Shown in pieces: positions 47,177 through 59,562 of a DNA stretch of 64,000 nucleotides; position 1 is the first letter of the stretch, and every line of letters begins with the position of its first letter. This DNA comes from Craterostigma plantagineum (lineage: Eukaryota; Streptophyta; Magnoliopsida; Lamiales; Linderniaceae). The translations under genes and the position numbers were made by a program. The stretch lies in the NCBI GenBank assembly GCA_027422505.1, contig JAPQWV010000735.1, positions 186,001-250,000 of the forward strand, given 5' to 3'. Below the pieces are notes generated by a model. It made no database searches. It had not been told where the DNA came from and worked only from the letters and a program-made list of their open reading frames with translations.

Positions 47177-48494
47177 TGTTGGACTAACCGCTGCTAATGA
47201 TCAAACCTAACACTCAAAGACCAACAAAAAGTGGGTTAGAGGGAGGGGGCCGGGGTGGTTGCCGGCGACGCCCCTCCGATGCTTAAGTCAGTTTTCTTCC
47301 AAAAAGGAGTAAGACAGGTGTTAGGCTACTAAGCATGGTTTTCGTTTAAGTGTGCGTACCTGGGAAATGACCCCGCCGTTACCTTTTATATACTAGGTTC
47401 GAATCTCGTTGCCATGACCTGATCTTCCCCCAGCCCGCCTTTTCTGCGGACGTCGTGTGGAGATCGTGGTCTTCCCACTCAACCCGTTCTCCTTTCTTCC
47501 TCTTTCTTACGATCCCTGTCTTGGCCTCTTCTTCTTGGTGTAAATTTACTCTGGTCGGGTTCCTCCTTTCCTTCTCGGGCGTATTCCTTTTGTTCGGTTT
47601 TGTCTGTTCTTGGCTCGACCTACTCGGGCTATCTGTTGTTCCTCGAGACAGATCACCTCGTGAATCCTCGGGCCTCCCTCGAGCGGTCTGCCCAAGGCCT
47701 TCTTACTCTCCCATATTCGGCGTCTCCTCAGGCGTTCTTGGTTCCCTTGTCGCGAGGGAATTGCTTGGGCTCCCCCACCTTATTACTTCCCGCCTATCCC
47801 TTCACGGGTTTTCGAGTCGCGGGTTATTTTACCATTAGTCGAGAACCCCGAGGGTAACAGTAGTCCCCCATAAAATAGTCCAAAGCAAGTGTAGTGAGTT
47901 TTGGACATGAGCTATCGGTAAAATAACAGGTGTTGAGATCCTCTAACTCGTCGCGACAAACTTTCTCTCCTTTCTCGAGGGGTCTCCTTAGGGGTGCCCT
48001 TCGAGCCTTTTTCCATCGTGGCGACTCCCCCATCTCCATGTCTTAGCTTTGTTTAGGCGGTAAAATTCCCTCCCTGTCGAATCAAAGTCAAATCGACACT
48101 GCCACATGTCGTTCATCCAAGGTTCATCATCTCATCTCCATTTTTCTTTTCTTTTTGGTTTTTCCCTATCCTTTAGGTTTTCCTTTCAGCATCTCTAATC
48201 CCAAATTCTCCCTCATTCGAAACTTCAAGCTGCGCATACACTTCTCTCCCTCTCACGCTAGTGTTTCATTCCCCATTTTCGGCTGCTTTCCTCGCCATCT
48301 CACCTGGTAATCTATTCTCCTCTCCCCATTTTCTCTTTATTCATCCATTTTTGTTTACTTCGTTGTTGGGTTACTCGATTGCATGCCGTGGATTGTGCCC
48401 TATTTTCTCCTTTCTTTCTCTTTTTCATTTTTGTTTCCGATCTGTTTGTTCTTGTTTACCTCGTTGGACCCCCTAGTATTATACGTCCTTTTGC
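47177..48494 (+). repeat. Tat/Ogre-like 5' LTR and leader
   Basis: GTTGCCGGCGACGCCCCTCC and GATGCTTAAGTCAG near 47260-47295 and AACAGTAGTCCCCC near 47857 are phrases I associate with LTRs of plant Tat/Ogre-type elements. TTTTATATACTAGG near 47383 is a TATA candidate. The LTR end and primer site were not located. Frames at 47455-47857 are not supported as genes. Confidence 0.45.
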
Positions 48495-48595
48495 TATGAC
48501 CCACGATGTGGCTTCGTCTTCCTCACATGAATTAATTTCTTCTTCAACCCTAAATCACCCTAACTCTCCTCCTTCCTCATTCTTGACTTCGTTTC

Positions 48596-49061
48596 TGTAA
48601 CATCCCGTCCCATACCGGGTGTCACTGTAGCATCCGTCCCTACCGGGACCTGTGCGGTTGGGCCCACCACACTCCGACTGATAGTCTGGCCCCACTGTAC
48701 CACCACTTAACCTTTCAGCGTGCTTCGTCCTCGCTCACACGCACCCTGGGCAAACTTCCCAGGGGGTCACCCATCCCAAGATTGCTTCAAGTCAAGCACG
48801 CTTAACTTTGAAGTTCTTTCGGATGGACTCCCGAAAAGGTAGGTCGACCTTGGTGATATGAGTAGTACTATCAATTCTTTTATACGATTCTTAGCCTGAC
48901 ACGCCCATACATTGTCAATCTCAGGATCCCTCTCATTCGGGTGTCGGATCGGTTCGTTCATGTACCCCTTCGCCTAGAAGCCTGCCAGGAGCCGCTCCTT
49001 GTCCGTGCACTTCTCTGGCACCGGCGATCACTCCCCGCCCTCATCGGCCCCGGGCGTCACA
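48596..49061 (-). mobile_element. Cassandra-type solo LTR with 5S-like sequence
   Basis: A 466-bp LTR, minus orientation, from TGTGACGCCCGGGG to GGGATGTTACA. It has a perfect 5-bp target duplication GTTTC at 48591-48595 and 49062-49066. On the minus strand 48740-48865 resembles plant 5S rRNA, including GTTAAGCGTGCTTG, GGGATGGGTGACC and CTGGGAAGT. Cassandra TRIM elements carry 5S-derived sequence in their LTRs. With no second LTR or internal region, this is a solo LTR. Confidence 0.88.
48740..48865 (-). other. 5S rRNA-like segment inside the solo LTR
   Basis: Good match to the 3' half of plant 5S (AGTTAAGCGTGCTTG, GGATGGGTGACC, CCTGGGAAGT), weaker in the 5' half and with no proper end. It may keep an internal pol III promoter but is not a genomic 5S gene. 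Confidence 0.75.
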
Positions 49062-49874
49062 GTTTCTCAATGCGATGAAGGCCCTAGATTACTTCCCTGA
49101 TTTGGATATTTTTCACCCCCTCAGATTGTAGGATTCTCAAGCGAAGAGGCCTATTTTCGAGCTTTGTCCATTTGGTCTTCTCGAATGGAAGAATTTCGCG
49201 AATCTAAACTCCCGTGGCACGAGGTGAACGTCTCCACTCTTGGGGAGTCCCATATCTCGATCATCATTGATCAAGCTGGTTTAAGCTCCGAATATGAAGT
49301 GAGGATACCTAACCCTCGGGAGGTAGCCAGTGGGCCTCCCGAGGGGTTTCATAGTTTCTTTCTAGACCAACTTGACATGGGTCTTCGTCTCCCTCTTCCT
49401 CAGTTTTTGGTTAACCTCTCTAATTACTACCGAATTTCTCCGAGTCAGCTGACCCCAACTCCTATAGTCTTATTCTTTCCCTAGCTATCCTCATCGCATA
49501 CTTTCAGATCCCTTTTTTATGTTTCCCTCGTACTATCCTTCTTGAAAATAAACCCGAAGGAGCATGGTAAGTTCTTTTTCTCTTCTACGGCCTCGGATGA
49601 ATTCCTACTCGGTAACCCCTCTTCTCACAAGGGGTAGATGAATAAGTTTTTCTATATCCAATCCCCGAAGGAAGTTCTCGAGAATGATTCAGTCGACGAT
49701 TGGCCTAAGGCCATATCCGTGTCGACCCCTCTTCCTCCTGCTCCCGAGTCAGAGGTAGAAAGATTTAAAGAACTTCTCGGGTCCCAGCATTTCAGTGCAC
49801 CCGAACTTGTCAAGGACGACCTCCTCTGGCATTTTGGCTTTCGTTCCAAAGGCCTCATAATAGACGGCTTAGGT

Positions 49875-52385
49875 TGTGGCGCCCCGCCATCTACTACTAT
49901 TATCTTACACTAACTTACGTGACTAAATAGAAATATAAATATTTTACATACGAAATACCGATATAATTTTTCGATTTTACATAGCAAACCATACATTACT
50001 ATTTTACAATACAAACATTATTCGAAGGTTTTACATACAATACAACCATATTTTACAAACACAGCGTAACTAACATAGCACCCGCCACACAGGTCGCATC
50101 CATGTACACACCACCCTCAAAAGTCACCGGAAGTTCCAGAAGGACCAGCCTCGCCTTTCACAGGTTCACGTACTGTGTTCACTGCGTCTACAACACATAA
50201 TAACATGGGATGAGCTATAAAGCTCAGTAAGTGGAAATATGCATGTATGCACGTGTCAACTAGCAAAGGCATCCGCGCCAGTGCTTTCTAATACTCACAT
50301 ACTCATATCATTCTTATTTCTTTCTCATTTCTTTTTCATTTGTACCTGGGCCCATAGCTAACTTACTACTCGCACCACCATAACATGAGCTCAAATCCTA
50401 TACGAATAAAAAATACGATAGTTGGCCCACTCTGGCTAGGACAAAACTAGGATTTATCTCCAGTTTTTCCATTCACCAGGTCGCCCCTCTATCTGGCCAT
50501 CGTCCTTTTTCATTGCGGTTGCCTTTCCTGACACTCTGGCTTACGCCATGTGTTTCGTCCAGGTGACCCTCGTCCGCTACCTAAATAATTAGGTACATAT
50601 ATTCGACGGTTTACCCCCGTCATGGTGCCTTTGTAGAAGTAGCTATATTATGACTCTTCATAAGTCTACATCAAATACTAATGTCTTCAAACATATTTTG
50701 TTTTCAAGACGATCACATACTGTGCATACTCATACTTCTAATCCTCACATCATTCATGTATGCACATGCTCATGTCACATAATAATGCAATAAATGTTTA
50801 CTATGCAAAAGCATATCGAAACATTTCACTTCATCAATCATCACCACATATTCACATAAAACAAATACATATAACACAAATTATGTGTTGTAGGTGAGAT
50901 TCCCACTTACTTGACGTCCGTAGAATACTAGAAACCTGCCTTGGTAATTTCCCTAAGTCCCGACCTTAGACATAAAATATTGGTGTCAGCATACTATTTT
51001 AGTTAATTGCTTAAGTATGCTAAATCTCTAAGTTAGGAACTTATTTTGGTAATTCTAGTCGGGTTTGAAATTTCTCACATGACCCGTGACATTCCTAAAT
51101 TTATTAAGTCTGTTTCGCAAGTTCTAAATTCTAAAAATGTTCTAATTCGCTAAGTAGAGTTTGCAAATTATTGGACCCGCGAATTGCTTGAATTCGCCAA
51201 ACGTTGGACTCGTCGTCCTGGATTCGTGAAGTTCATGTGATTCCCCAACTCAATTCGCAAAGTCTAAAACCCTTCACCTAATTCGCAAAACATATGTACT
51301 CGCCAAGTTCTACTTTGATTGCCCACTTTGATTGCCTACTTTGATTGCCCACTTTGATTGCCCACTTTGCTTGCCCACTTTGATTGCCCACTTTGATTGC
51401 CCACTTTGATTGCCCACTTTGCTTGCCCACTTTGATTGCCCACTTTGCTTGCCCACTTTGATTGCCCACTTTGCTTGCCCACTTTGATTGCCCACTTTGC
51501 TTGCCCACTTTGCACACTCAATTTGCAAACTAATCATTTCACACTCTCATTTTGCAAACTCATTCAATTCACGAACACGCAAACATTGTTAATACCCAGA
51601 AACTTAAAACTTTCGATTAAAATCCATTTCTTTCAAGAACACGATGAACATCTTAAAAAACTTCAAAATATATTTAAACCCTTTAAATTAAAAATCTGTA
51701 TAAAACCTGAGTAAAATCTAACTTCTCATACTTAGAACATATTAAATCATAACATAAAACTTAAAGATTAAGGTAAGAAATTTATACCCCTTTCAAAGCT
51801 TAAGTTCAACCTCTACAGTTTGAGTTCTCCGTCTTCTCTCTAGATTTTTTTCTTATGATTGAATAAATGACTAATCTTACTTTTCCATTACTACTTTAGA
51901 CAACAAAGGACAAAACCCAACGTTGATATTTACCTAATTCGATAAGCATTGTCTCCCACTTGTCTTTCCTACTTAATTATAATTAATTTATTATTATAAT
52001 ATTTCCCAACTTCTACACTTTACACTTCCACACTTTGCACTTCCACAAAGTTTGCACTTCCCAACTTCAAAGGTTCAAAGTTTGCACTTTGCACTTTGCA
52101 CTTTGCACTTTGCAACTTCACGCATCCTTATAACTCACAAAGTATACTTCACATACTCAAACACTTCGCAAATCTTTTAACTCGCGAAGGCTACCTCACA
52201 TATTCATACTTCGCCACTTAAAATTGGCCCGTGAAAAATCTTATTTCACAATTCACGAATCTTCGTAATTCGCCAACTTCATAAATTTCACATAAGCACA
52301 TAATATATAAAATATGCAGTCATATAATCACTTAATATGCATGCAAATTTATTGGCCGGCTTACTTACGGGACCCGGGTATTACA
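49875..52385 (-). repeat. 3' LTR of element D
   Basis: 2511 bp, TGTGGCGCCCC to GGGTATTACA on the plus strand. Contains the 13-bp tandem array (51312-51512), TTTGCAC repeats (52081-52114), repeated AATTCGCAAA-type words and the inverted pair AGTAAGTGG (50224-50232) / CCACTTACT. Confidence 0.95.
51312..51512. repeat. 13-bp tandem array in 3' LTR of D
   Basis: Fifteen units of G(A/C)TTGCCCACTTT. The second half alternates A and C versions strictly, giving a 26-bp higher-order repeat. Because 13 is not a multiple of 3, all three minus frames stay open and give KVGKQSGQSKWAI-type peptides. These are not genes. Confidence 0.92.
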
Positions 52386-52398
52386 TTCTCCCTCCCTT
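52386..52398 (-). other. Polypurine tract of element D
   Basis: AAGGGAGGGAGAA on the minus strand, directly before the LTR start TGTAATACC. Confidence 0.9.
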
Positions 52399-52420
52399 AA
52401 AGAGGATTTCGCCCCCGAAA

Positions 52421-55400
52421 TCAGGTTAGTTGAAATAATTCTGGGTAGCGACTTCTCATATCATCTTCACGTTCCCATGTAGCTTCTTCCACTAACTGAT
52501 TCTGCCATAATACTTTCACTAATGGAATCTCTTTATTTCGTAATCTCTTTACTTCATACATCAAAATTTCCACTGGCTTCTCTTCATAACTCAAATCTGG
52601 CTGAAGTTGTTGATGCACAAATTCATTCTTTAATACTTGATTCGGATCAGCAATATATTTTCTCAGCGTTGACACATGAAAGACATCATGAACTTGTGCC
52701 AACGAAGCTGGTAACTCCAGTTGATAAGCTACCTCTCCAACTCTTTTGATTATCTTAAAAGGTCCAATGTATCTTGGGCTTAACTTGCCCTTTCGCCCAA
52801 ACCGTTTTACGCCTTTCATTGGAGATACTTTCAAAAATACCCAGTCATCAATTTCAAATTCCAATGGCCTTCGCTTTTGGTCTACGTAACTCTTCTGTCG
52901 ACTTTGAGCCGTTCGCATTCTCTCTCGTATTTTTGCTATTGCCTCGGTCATCTCTTGAACCATGTCAGGCCCTAACATCGCACGTTCGCCGACTTCATCC
53001 CAATGTATAGGAGATCGACACTTGCGTCCATACAAAGCTTCATACGGTGCCATCCCAATAGTTGCATGATAACTATTGTTGTAGGAAAATTCAATCAATG
53101 ACAAATATTTGCTCCAGCTTCCTTTAAAATCCAAAACACATGCTCGCAACATGTCTTCCAATGTTTGAATGGTTCGTTCAGATTGACCGTCAGTTTGAGG
53201 ATGATAAGCTGTACTGAAAGACAACTTAGTCCCCGTAGCCTTCTGTAAACTCATCCAAAATTTAGATAAGAACCGTGAATCTCGATCTGAAATTATCGAT
53301 AACGGAATCCCGTGGAGTCGTACAATTTCCTTAATATACAGTTCTGCATAACGCCCCATGGAAAATATCGAACTTATGGGTAGGAAATGAGCTGACTTGG
53401 TTAATCGATCGACTACAACCCAAATGGAGTCATAGCCTTGTACATTTCTTGGTAAGCCAACGATGAAATCCATCGTAATATGATCCCACTTCCATTCAGG
53501 TATCGGCAAAGGCTGTAATGTCCCCGCCGGTCTTTGATGCTCCGCTTTTATTTGCTGACAAGTCAGACATTGACTTACGAACGTCGCAATGTCTCTTTTC
53601 ATTCCCGGCCACCAATAATTTATTCGTAGGTCTCGATACATTTTTGTAGCCCCTGGATGTACCGAATAGATTGTGGCATGTGCTTCCTTCATTATGGTTC
53701 TTCGAATTTCCGCATTATCAGGTACATATAAACGATCTCTGTAATATAAACTTCCATCATCTTGTATCTTGAAATCCGATGCATGTTGTTCCATTTGAGT
53801 GTCTTTGATCTTTAAATAAAATTCATCTTCTTCTTGTGCCTTCTTAATTTGTTCCAGTATTGTCGGTTGTAAAGTTAATGCAGCCAATTTCGTTTCAACT
53901 TCTCCCAATTGTACTACCTCCACTTCCAGTAAATGTAACTCTGCACTTACAGCTTTTCGGCTTAACGCATCGGTCACCACATTTGCTTTGCCTGGGTGAT
54001 AACTGATCACACAATCGTAGTCTTTGACCAGTTCTAACCACCTTCTTTGCCTCATATTTAATTCCTTCTGAGTAAAGAAATATTTCAGACTCTTGTGATC
54101 CGTGTAAATTTCACAACGCTCCCCGTATAAATAATGTCTCCAAATTTTTAACGCGAACACCACTGCGGCTAACTCCAAGTCATGAGTAGGGTAATTCTTT
54201 TCATACTCCTTTAATTGTCGAGAGGCGTAAGCAACCACATTTCCATGTTGCATTAATACACAACCTAGGCCATTCCTTGATGCATCGCTATAAACCGAAA
54301 ATCCTCCAGTCCCAGATGGTATAGTAAGAACTGGAGCTGATGTGAGTCGTTTCTTCAATTCTTGAAAACTTTGCTCACACTCCTCACTCCAATAGAATGG
54401 AACATTCTTCCTTGTTAACTTCGTCAATGTTGATGCAATCTTTGAAAAATCTTTAATGAACTTTCTGTAGTATCCAGCTAAACCAAGAAAACTCCGTACT
54501 TCCGTGACATTGGTTGGTTGTGGCCAATTGTTGATAGCTTCAATTTTGCTAGGATCCACAGAAATTCCTTCTCCAGAAACAACGTGACCTAGAAATGCGA
54601 CTTGACTCAACCAGAACTCGCATTTCTTAAACTTAGCATATAATTGATTTTCCCGTAATATTTCGAGAACAGTCTTCAAATGTTGTTCGTGTTCTTCCTT
54701 CGTCTTCGAATAAATAAGAATGTCATCGATAAACACAATGACAAACTTGTCCAGAAACTGCTTGAACACTCGATTCATTAAATCCATAAATGCCGCTGGC
54801 GCATTAGTCACTCCAAAAGGCATAACTAAGAATTCATAGTGTCCATATCGAGTACTAAACGCCGTCTTTGGAATGTCTTCTTTTCGAACCTTCAATTGAT
54901 GATACCCCGATCGTAAATCGATTTTTGAAAACACCGTGGCTCCTTGAAGTTGATCGAACAAATCATCAATTCTTGGTAGTGGATATTTGTTCTTAATTGT
55001 TATTTTGTTCAACTCTCTGTAATCGATACATAATCGCATCGACCCATCCTTCTTTCGCACAAACAGAACCGGCGCTCCCCAAGGAGAAAAACTAGGTTGG
55101 ATAAATCCCTTCTGTAATAAATCATCCAACTGCTCTTTTAACTCCTTTAATTCAGCTGGCGCTAACCGATAAGGAGTCTTTGAGATTGGAGCAGATCCTG
55201 GTACTAAATCGATCGTAAATTCAATCTCTCGATCTGGTGGTAATCCTGGTAAATCTTCTGGAAAAACATCAGGAAAATCTCGTACCACAGTCACCTCTTC
55301 TAATTTTGGCATTGAACGATCCTCTGATTTTATTGCGAAAACTAGATAAGCTTCGCATCCCACCTTAATCAAACGTTGCGCCTTTGTCGCTGAAATTCTA

Positions 55401-56887
55401 GAAATGTTCTTTTCCTTGATTGTCCCCACGAAACTGAAAGGCTCATTTTCTTCAATATTGAACGTAACTGTCTTGCGATTACAGTCAATGACAGCTCCAT
55501 ATTTTGATAGCCAGTCCATTCCAAGAATCACCTCATAGTCGTTCATTGGAATAACTATTAAATCAACGGATAGTTCTCGTCCATTCACTAACACAGGACA
55601 ATTTCTTAAGACCATATTAGTTCGCATCGCAACTCCATGTGGAACAGTCACATCATATTCATAGTCAGATAGGTTAGGTGTAATCCCGAGTCTCGCCACA
55701 TACTTAGTGGATGCAAATGAATGCGTGGCTCCTGAATCTACTAATATGCATGTTGGAACTTGGTGTATAAGTAGAATACCTGCAACCACGGACGGATTAG
55801 CCTCCGCTTCCTCTGAAGTCAGCGTATACACTCTAGCCGGTACAGCTGGTGGTCTCACTTGATTCATAACTTGACCTCCTGGTGCATTTTCTGGACATGC
55901 TCTCGCAAAATGTCCCGTCTTCCCACACTTGTAACAAGTAGCATTCTGTGAAAAACATATTCCCAAATGACGTCGCCCACATCTCGCGCAAATTGGTATT
56001 GGTGCTAGGGATCTCCCCTGATTAAGATTTTGTTGTTGTGGTGGTCCAGGTCTGTTCTGAAAATTTTGCTTCCCGCCTTTAGGAATGAATTGTCGTTTCT
56101 GATTTCCACCCCTCCAGTTTGCTCCTTGTACAAACTTTCGCTTTGCCTCCTGAGCACGAATAATTCGTGTCTCAGCCTGCTCTGCCACCATAGCTCGCTC
56201 CGCCACTTGAGCATATGAAGCTCCTTGTATTCCAGCCATATTAACGTCGCGGTACAACTCTGGCTTCAGACCCTCAAGAAATCGTTCGATCTTCAAAGCA
56301 TCAGTACTCACCATATGAGTCGCGAACCTTGACAGTTGTTCAAACTTTCTGATATACTCAGCCACAGTCATCATCCCTTGCTTGAGATTAATGAACTCAT
56401 TCATGCGCTGAGCTCGCACAGGTGCAGTAAAATATTTGTTCCTGAACAGCTCCTTGAAACGTTCCCAGTTCATTGTAGTAGGATTTTCAATGACTTGTAT
56501 GGTGTCCCACCAGTGACCTGCACTCCCTCGTAATAAGAATGCAGCACTTAAAACCTTCTCATTCTCAGGGATTCTGCTATATTGGAACATGCTCTCTAAA
56601 GTTCTAATCCAATCCTCAGCAGATGTTGGGTCAATGGCATCTTCAAAAATAGGAGGGTTCAGTCTGCGAAATCTTTCGCCCACAACTTCAACTTGATTTG
56701 TCTGAGAAACCCCATCATTTCTTGCCCCCTCAGAGTTTCGCTGCTGAATCAACTCTTGAATTTGTTGAGACTGCTGACGGACTAACTCAGTGAGCTGAAG
56801 AATAGTCGAGTCTCGATTATCAGTCTGATTTGCATTTTCTCCATCATGATTGTTTACCCCGCTGCCTTCTCCTCTGGTTCTAACCAT
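52421..56887 (-). CDS. gag-pol polyprotein of element D, intact
   Basis: 1488 residues, no stop or frameshift. Gag capsid region about 70-210, then CCHC zinc knuckle C318-C321-H326-C331. Protease with DSG at 384-386. Reverse transcriptase about 565-760 with FIDD at 719-722. RNase H with the D868, E905, D930, D973 set. Integrase zinc site H1070, H1077, C1107, C1110 and catalytic D1140, D1201 and E1237 with the D-X35-E spacing. The C-terminal chromodomain-like module is at 1438-1485. All catalytic residues that I can check are present. The polyprotein supplies particle, protease, polymerase and integrase for copying and insertion, probably into heterochromatin. It starts about 140 nt downstream of the primer site. 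At residue 972 Thr replaces the Ala seen in element A, of unknown effect. Confidence 0.97.
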   Translation of the reverse strand: MVRTRGEGSGVNNHDGENANQTDNRDSTILQLTELVRQQSQQIQELIQQRNSEGARNDGVSQTNQVEVVGERFRRLNPPIFEDAIDPTSAEDWIRTLESMFQYSRIPENEKVLSAAFLLRGSAGHWWDTIQVIENPTTMNWERFKELFRNKYFTAPVRAQRMNEFINLKQGMMTVAEYIRKFEQLSRFATHMVSTDALKIERFLEGLKPELYRDVNMAGIQGASYAQVAERAMVAEQAETRIIRAQEAKRKFVQGANWRGGNQKRQFIPKGGKQNFQNRPGPPQQQNLNQGRSLAPIPICARCGRRHLGICFSQNATCYKCGKTGHFARACPENAPGGQVMNQVRPPAVPARVYTLTSEEAEANPSVVAGILLIHQVPTCILVDSGATHSFASTKYVARLGITPNLSDYEYDVTVPHGVAMRTNMVLRNCPVLVNGRELSVDLIVIPMNDYEVILGMDWLSKYGAVIDCNRKTVTFNIEENEPFSFVGTIKEKNISRISATKAQRLIKVGCEAYLVFAIKSEDRSMPKLEEVTVVRDFPDVFPEDLPGLPPDREIEFTIDLVPGSAPISKTPYRLAPAELKELKEQLDDLLQKGFIQPSFSPWGAPVLFVRKKDGSMRLCIDYRELNKITIKNKYPLPRIDDLFDQLQGATVFSKIDLRSGYHQLKVRKEDIPKTAFSTRYGHYEFLVMPFGVTNAPAAFMDLMNRVFKQFLDKFVIVFIDDILIYSKTKEEHEQHLKTVLEILRENQLYAKFKKCEFWLSQVAFLGHVVSGEGISVDPSKIEAINNWPQPTNVTEVRSFLGLAGYYRKFIKDFSKIASTLTKLTRKNVPFYWSEECEQSFQELKKRLTSAPVLTIPSGTGGFSVYSDASRNGLGCVLMQHGNVVAYASRQLKEYEKNYPTHDLELAAVVFALKIWRHYLYGERCEIYTDHKSLKYFFTQKELNMRQRRWLELVKDYDCVISYHPGKANVVTDALSRKAVSAELHLLEVEVVQLGEVETKLAALTLQPTILEQIKKAQEEDEFYLKIKDTQMEQHASDFKIQDDGSLYYRDRLYVPDNAEIRRTIMKEAHATIYSVHPGATKMYRDLRINYWWPGMKRDIATFVSQCLTCQQIKAEHQRPAGTLQPLPIPEWKWDHITMDFIVGLPRNVQGYDSIWVVVDRLTKSAHFLPISSIFSMGRYAELYIKEIVRLHGIPLSIISDRDSRFLSKFWMSLQKATGTKLSFSTAYHPQTDGQSERTIQTLEDMLRACVLDFKGSWSKYLSLIEFSYNNSYHATIGMAPYEALYGRKCRSPIHWDEVGERAMLGPDMVQEMTEAIAKIRERMRTAQSRQKSYVDQKRRPLEFEIDDWVFLKVSPMKGVKRFGRKGKLSPRYIGPFKIIKRVGEVAYQLELPASLAQVHDVFHVSTLRKYIADPNQVLKNEFVHQQLQPDLSYEEKPVEILMYEVKRLRNKEIPLVKVLWQNQLVEEATWEREDDMRSRYPELFQLT

Positions 56888-57046
56888 GTTGTTTCTCTTA
56901 CCCTAACAGTCCCTAAGGCCAATAAATCATGCCATGCAAGAAATTCATAATATCATATAACTTACGAGCAAGGCTGTCTTCCGCGCTTTTGAGTGTGTGT
57001 ACATGGACAGTCTACAGAAACTGCAACCGAAGCTCTGATACCAACC
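56888..57046 (-). other. 5' leader and primer site of element D
   Basis: TGGTATCAGAGC at 57032-57043 on the minus strand (tRNA-Met primer), three bases before the LTR at 57047. The rest is untranslated leader. Confidence 0.9.
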
Positions 57047-59557
57047 TGTGGCGCCCCGCCATCTACTACTATTATCTTACACTAACTTACGTGACTAAAT
57101 AGAAATATAAATATTTTACATACGAAATACCGATATAATTTTTCGATTTTACATAGCAAACCATACATTACTATTTTACAATACAAACATTATTCGAAGG
57201 TTTTACATACAATACAACCATATTTTACAAACACAGCGTAACTAACATAGCACCCGCCACACAGGTCGCATCCATGTACACACCACCCTCAAAAGTCACC
57301 GGAAGTTCCAGAAGGACCAGCCTCGCCTTTCACAGGTTCACGTACTGTGTTCACTGCGTCTACAACACATAATAACATGGGATGAGCTATAAAGCTCAGT
57401 AAGTGGAAATATGCATGTATGCACGTGTCAACTAGCAAAGGCATCCGCGCCAGTGCTTTCTAATACTCACATACTCATATCATTCTTATTTCTTTCTCAT
57501 TTCTTTTTCATTTGTACCTGGGCCCATAGCTAACTTACTACTCGCACCACCATAACATGAGCTCAAATCCTATACGAATAAAAAATACGATAGTTGGCCC
57601 ACTCTGGCTAGGACAAAACTAGGATTTATCTCCAGTTTTTCCATTCACCAGGTCGCCCCTCTATCTGGCCATCGTCCTTTTTCATTGCGGTTGCCTTTCC
57701 TGGCACTCTGGCTTACGCCATGTGTTTCGTCCAGGTGACCCTCGTCCGCTACCTAAATAATTAGGTACATATATTCGACGGTTTACCCCCGTCATGGTGC
57801 CTTTGTAGAAGTAGCTATATTATGACTCTTCATAAGTCTACATCAAATACTAATGTCTTCAAACATATTTTGTTTTCAAGACGATCACATACTGTGCATA
57901 CTCATACTTCTAATCCTCACATCATTCATGTATGCACATGCTCATGTCACATAATAATGCAATAAATGTTTACTATGCAAAAGCATATCGAAACATTTCA
58001 CTTCATCAATCATCACCACATATTCACATAAAACAAATACATATAACACAAATTATGTGTTGTAGGTGAGATTCCCACTTACTTGACGTCCGTAGAATAC
58101 TAGAAACCTGCCTTGGTAATTTCCCTAAGTCCCGACCTTAGACATAAAATATTGGTGTCAGCATACTATTTTAGTTAATTGCTTAAGTATGCTAAATCTC
58201 TAAGTTAGGAACTTATTTTGGTAATTCTAGTCGGGTTTGAAATTTCTCACATGACCCGTGACATTCCTAAATTTATTAAGTCTGTTTCGCAAGTTCTAAA
58301 TTCTAAAAATGTTCTAATTCGCTAAGTAGAGTTTGCAAATTATTGGACCCGCGAATTGCTTGAATTCGCCAAACGTTGGACTCGTCGTCCTGGATTCGTG
58401 AAGTTCATGTGATTCCCCAACTCAATTCGCAAAGTCTAAAACCCTTCACCTAATTCGCAAAACATATGTACTCGCCAAGTTCTACTTTGATTGCCCACTT
58501 TGATTGCCTACTTTGATTGCCCACTTTGATTGCCCACTTTGCTTGCCCACTTTGATTGCCCACTTTGATTGCCCACTTTGATTGCCCACTTTGCTTGCCC
58601 ACTTTGATTGCCCACTTTGCTTGCCCACTTTGATTGCCCACTTTGCTTGCCCACTTTGATTGCCCACTTTGCTTGCCCACTTTGCACACTCAATTTGCAA
58701 ACTAATCATTTCACACTCTCATTTTGCAAACTCATTCAATTCACGAACACGCAAACATTGTTAATACCCAGAAACTTAAAACTTTCGATTAAAATCCATT
58801 TCTTTCAAGAACACGATGAACATCTTAAAAAACTTCAAAATATATTTAAACCCTTTAAATTAAAAATCTGTATAAAACCTGAGTAAAATCTAACTTCTCA
58901 TACTTAGAACATATTAAATCATAACATAAAACTTAAAGATTAAGGTAAGAAATTTATACCCCTTTCAAAGCTTAAGTTCAACCTCTACAGTTTGAGTTCT
59001 CCGTCTTCTCTCTAGATTTTTTTCTTATGATTGAATAAATGACTAATCTTACTTTTCCATTACTACTTTAGACAACAAAGGACAAAACCCAACGTTGATA
59101 TTTACCTAATTCGATAAGCATTGTCTCCCACTTGTCTTTCCTACTTAATTATAATTAATTTATTATTATAATATTTCCCAACTTCTACACTTTACACTTC
59201 CACACTTTGCACTTCCACAAAGTTTGCACTTCCCAACTTCAAAGGTTCAAAGTTTGCACTTTGCACTTTGCACTTTGCACTTTGCAACTTCACGCATCCT
59301 TATAACTCACAAAGTATACTTCACATACTCAAACACTTCGCAAATCTTTTAACTCGCGAAGGCTACCTCACATATTCATACTTCGCCACTTAAAATTGGC
59401 CCGTGAAAAATCTTATTTCACAATTCACGAATCTTCGTAATTCGCCAACTTCATAAATTTCACATAAGCACATAATATATAAAATATGCAGTCATATAAT
59501 CACTTAATATGCATGCAAATTTATTGGCCGGCTTACTTACGGGACCCGGGTATTACA
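57047..59557 (-). repeat. 5' LTR of element D
   Basis: 2511 bp, same as 49875-52385 apart from one base. Contains the same 13-bp array at 58484-58684 and TTTGCAC array at 59253-59286. It provides the promoter for the intact gag-pol. Confidence 0.95.
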
Positions 59558-59562
59558 TAGGT

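Larger units (their letters stand above)
48495..49873 (+). pseudogene. Transposase_28-like ORF of the Tat/Ogre-like element, part 1
   Basis: Starts at ATG 48495 with a Ser-rich stretch, is interrupted by a solo LTR (48596-49061) and resumes in frame across it. It then shows EVRIPNPREVASGPPEGFHS, DMGLRLPLPQFLVNLSNYYR and ISPSQLTPTP, then a frame change and HKG, NKFFYIQSP and WPKAISV. These match the putative gypsy-type transposon domain (Pfam Transposase_28) found in accessory ORFs of plant Tat/Athila elements. Stops at 49128 and 49482 show decay, or there may be introns. The sequence is cut at 49873 by element D and goes on at 59563. Confidence 0.7.
49875..59557 (-). mobile_element. Tekay/Del-like element D, complete and very young
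   Basis: A 9683-bp element with target duplication TAGGT at 49870-49874 and 59558-59562. Two 2511-bp LTRs differ by eye at a single base (50531 A, 57703 G). The tRNA-Met primer site, polypurine tract and one uninterrupted 1488-residue gag-pol are all present. It has everything expected of an autonomous element. At a typical assumed plant rate of about 1.3e-8 substitutions per site per year, one difference corresponds to roughly 15 thousand years, with a wide error. It inserted into the Transposase_28-like ORF. Confidence 0.96.

Noticed and set aside
47455..47857. 127- and 85-residue plus-strand frames with hydrophobic N-terminus
   Set aside because: Inside probable LTR or leader of the Tat/Ogre-like element; no homology recognised.
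48740..48865. Functional 5S rRNA gene
   Set aside because: Only the 3' half matches well; it is embedded in an LTR with its own target duplication.
51312..51512. CRISPR-like regular array
   Set aside because: Units of 13 bp without spacers, in a plant retrotransposon LTR.
51278..51537. Three overlapping minus-strand frames with repeated KVGKQSGQSKW peptides (also at 58450-58709)
   Set aside because: They arise from a 13-bp tandem array open in all frames; it is LTR sequence with no start context or homology.
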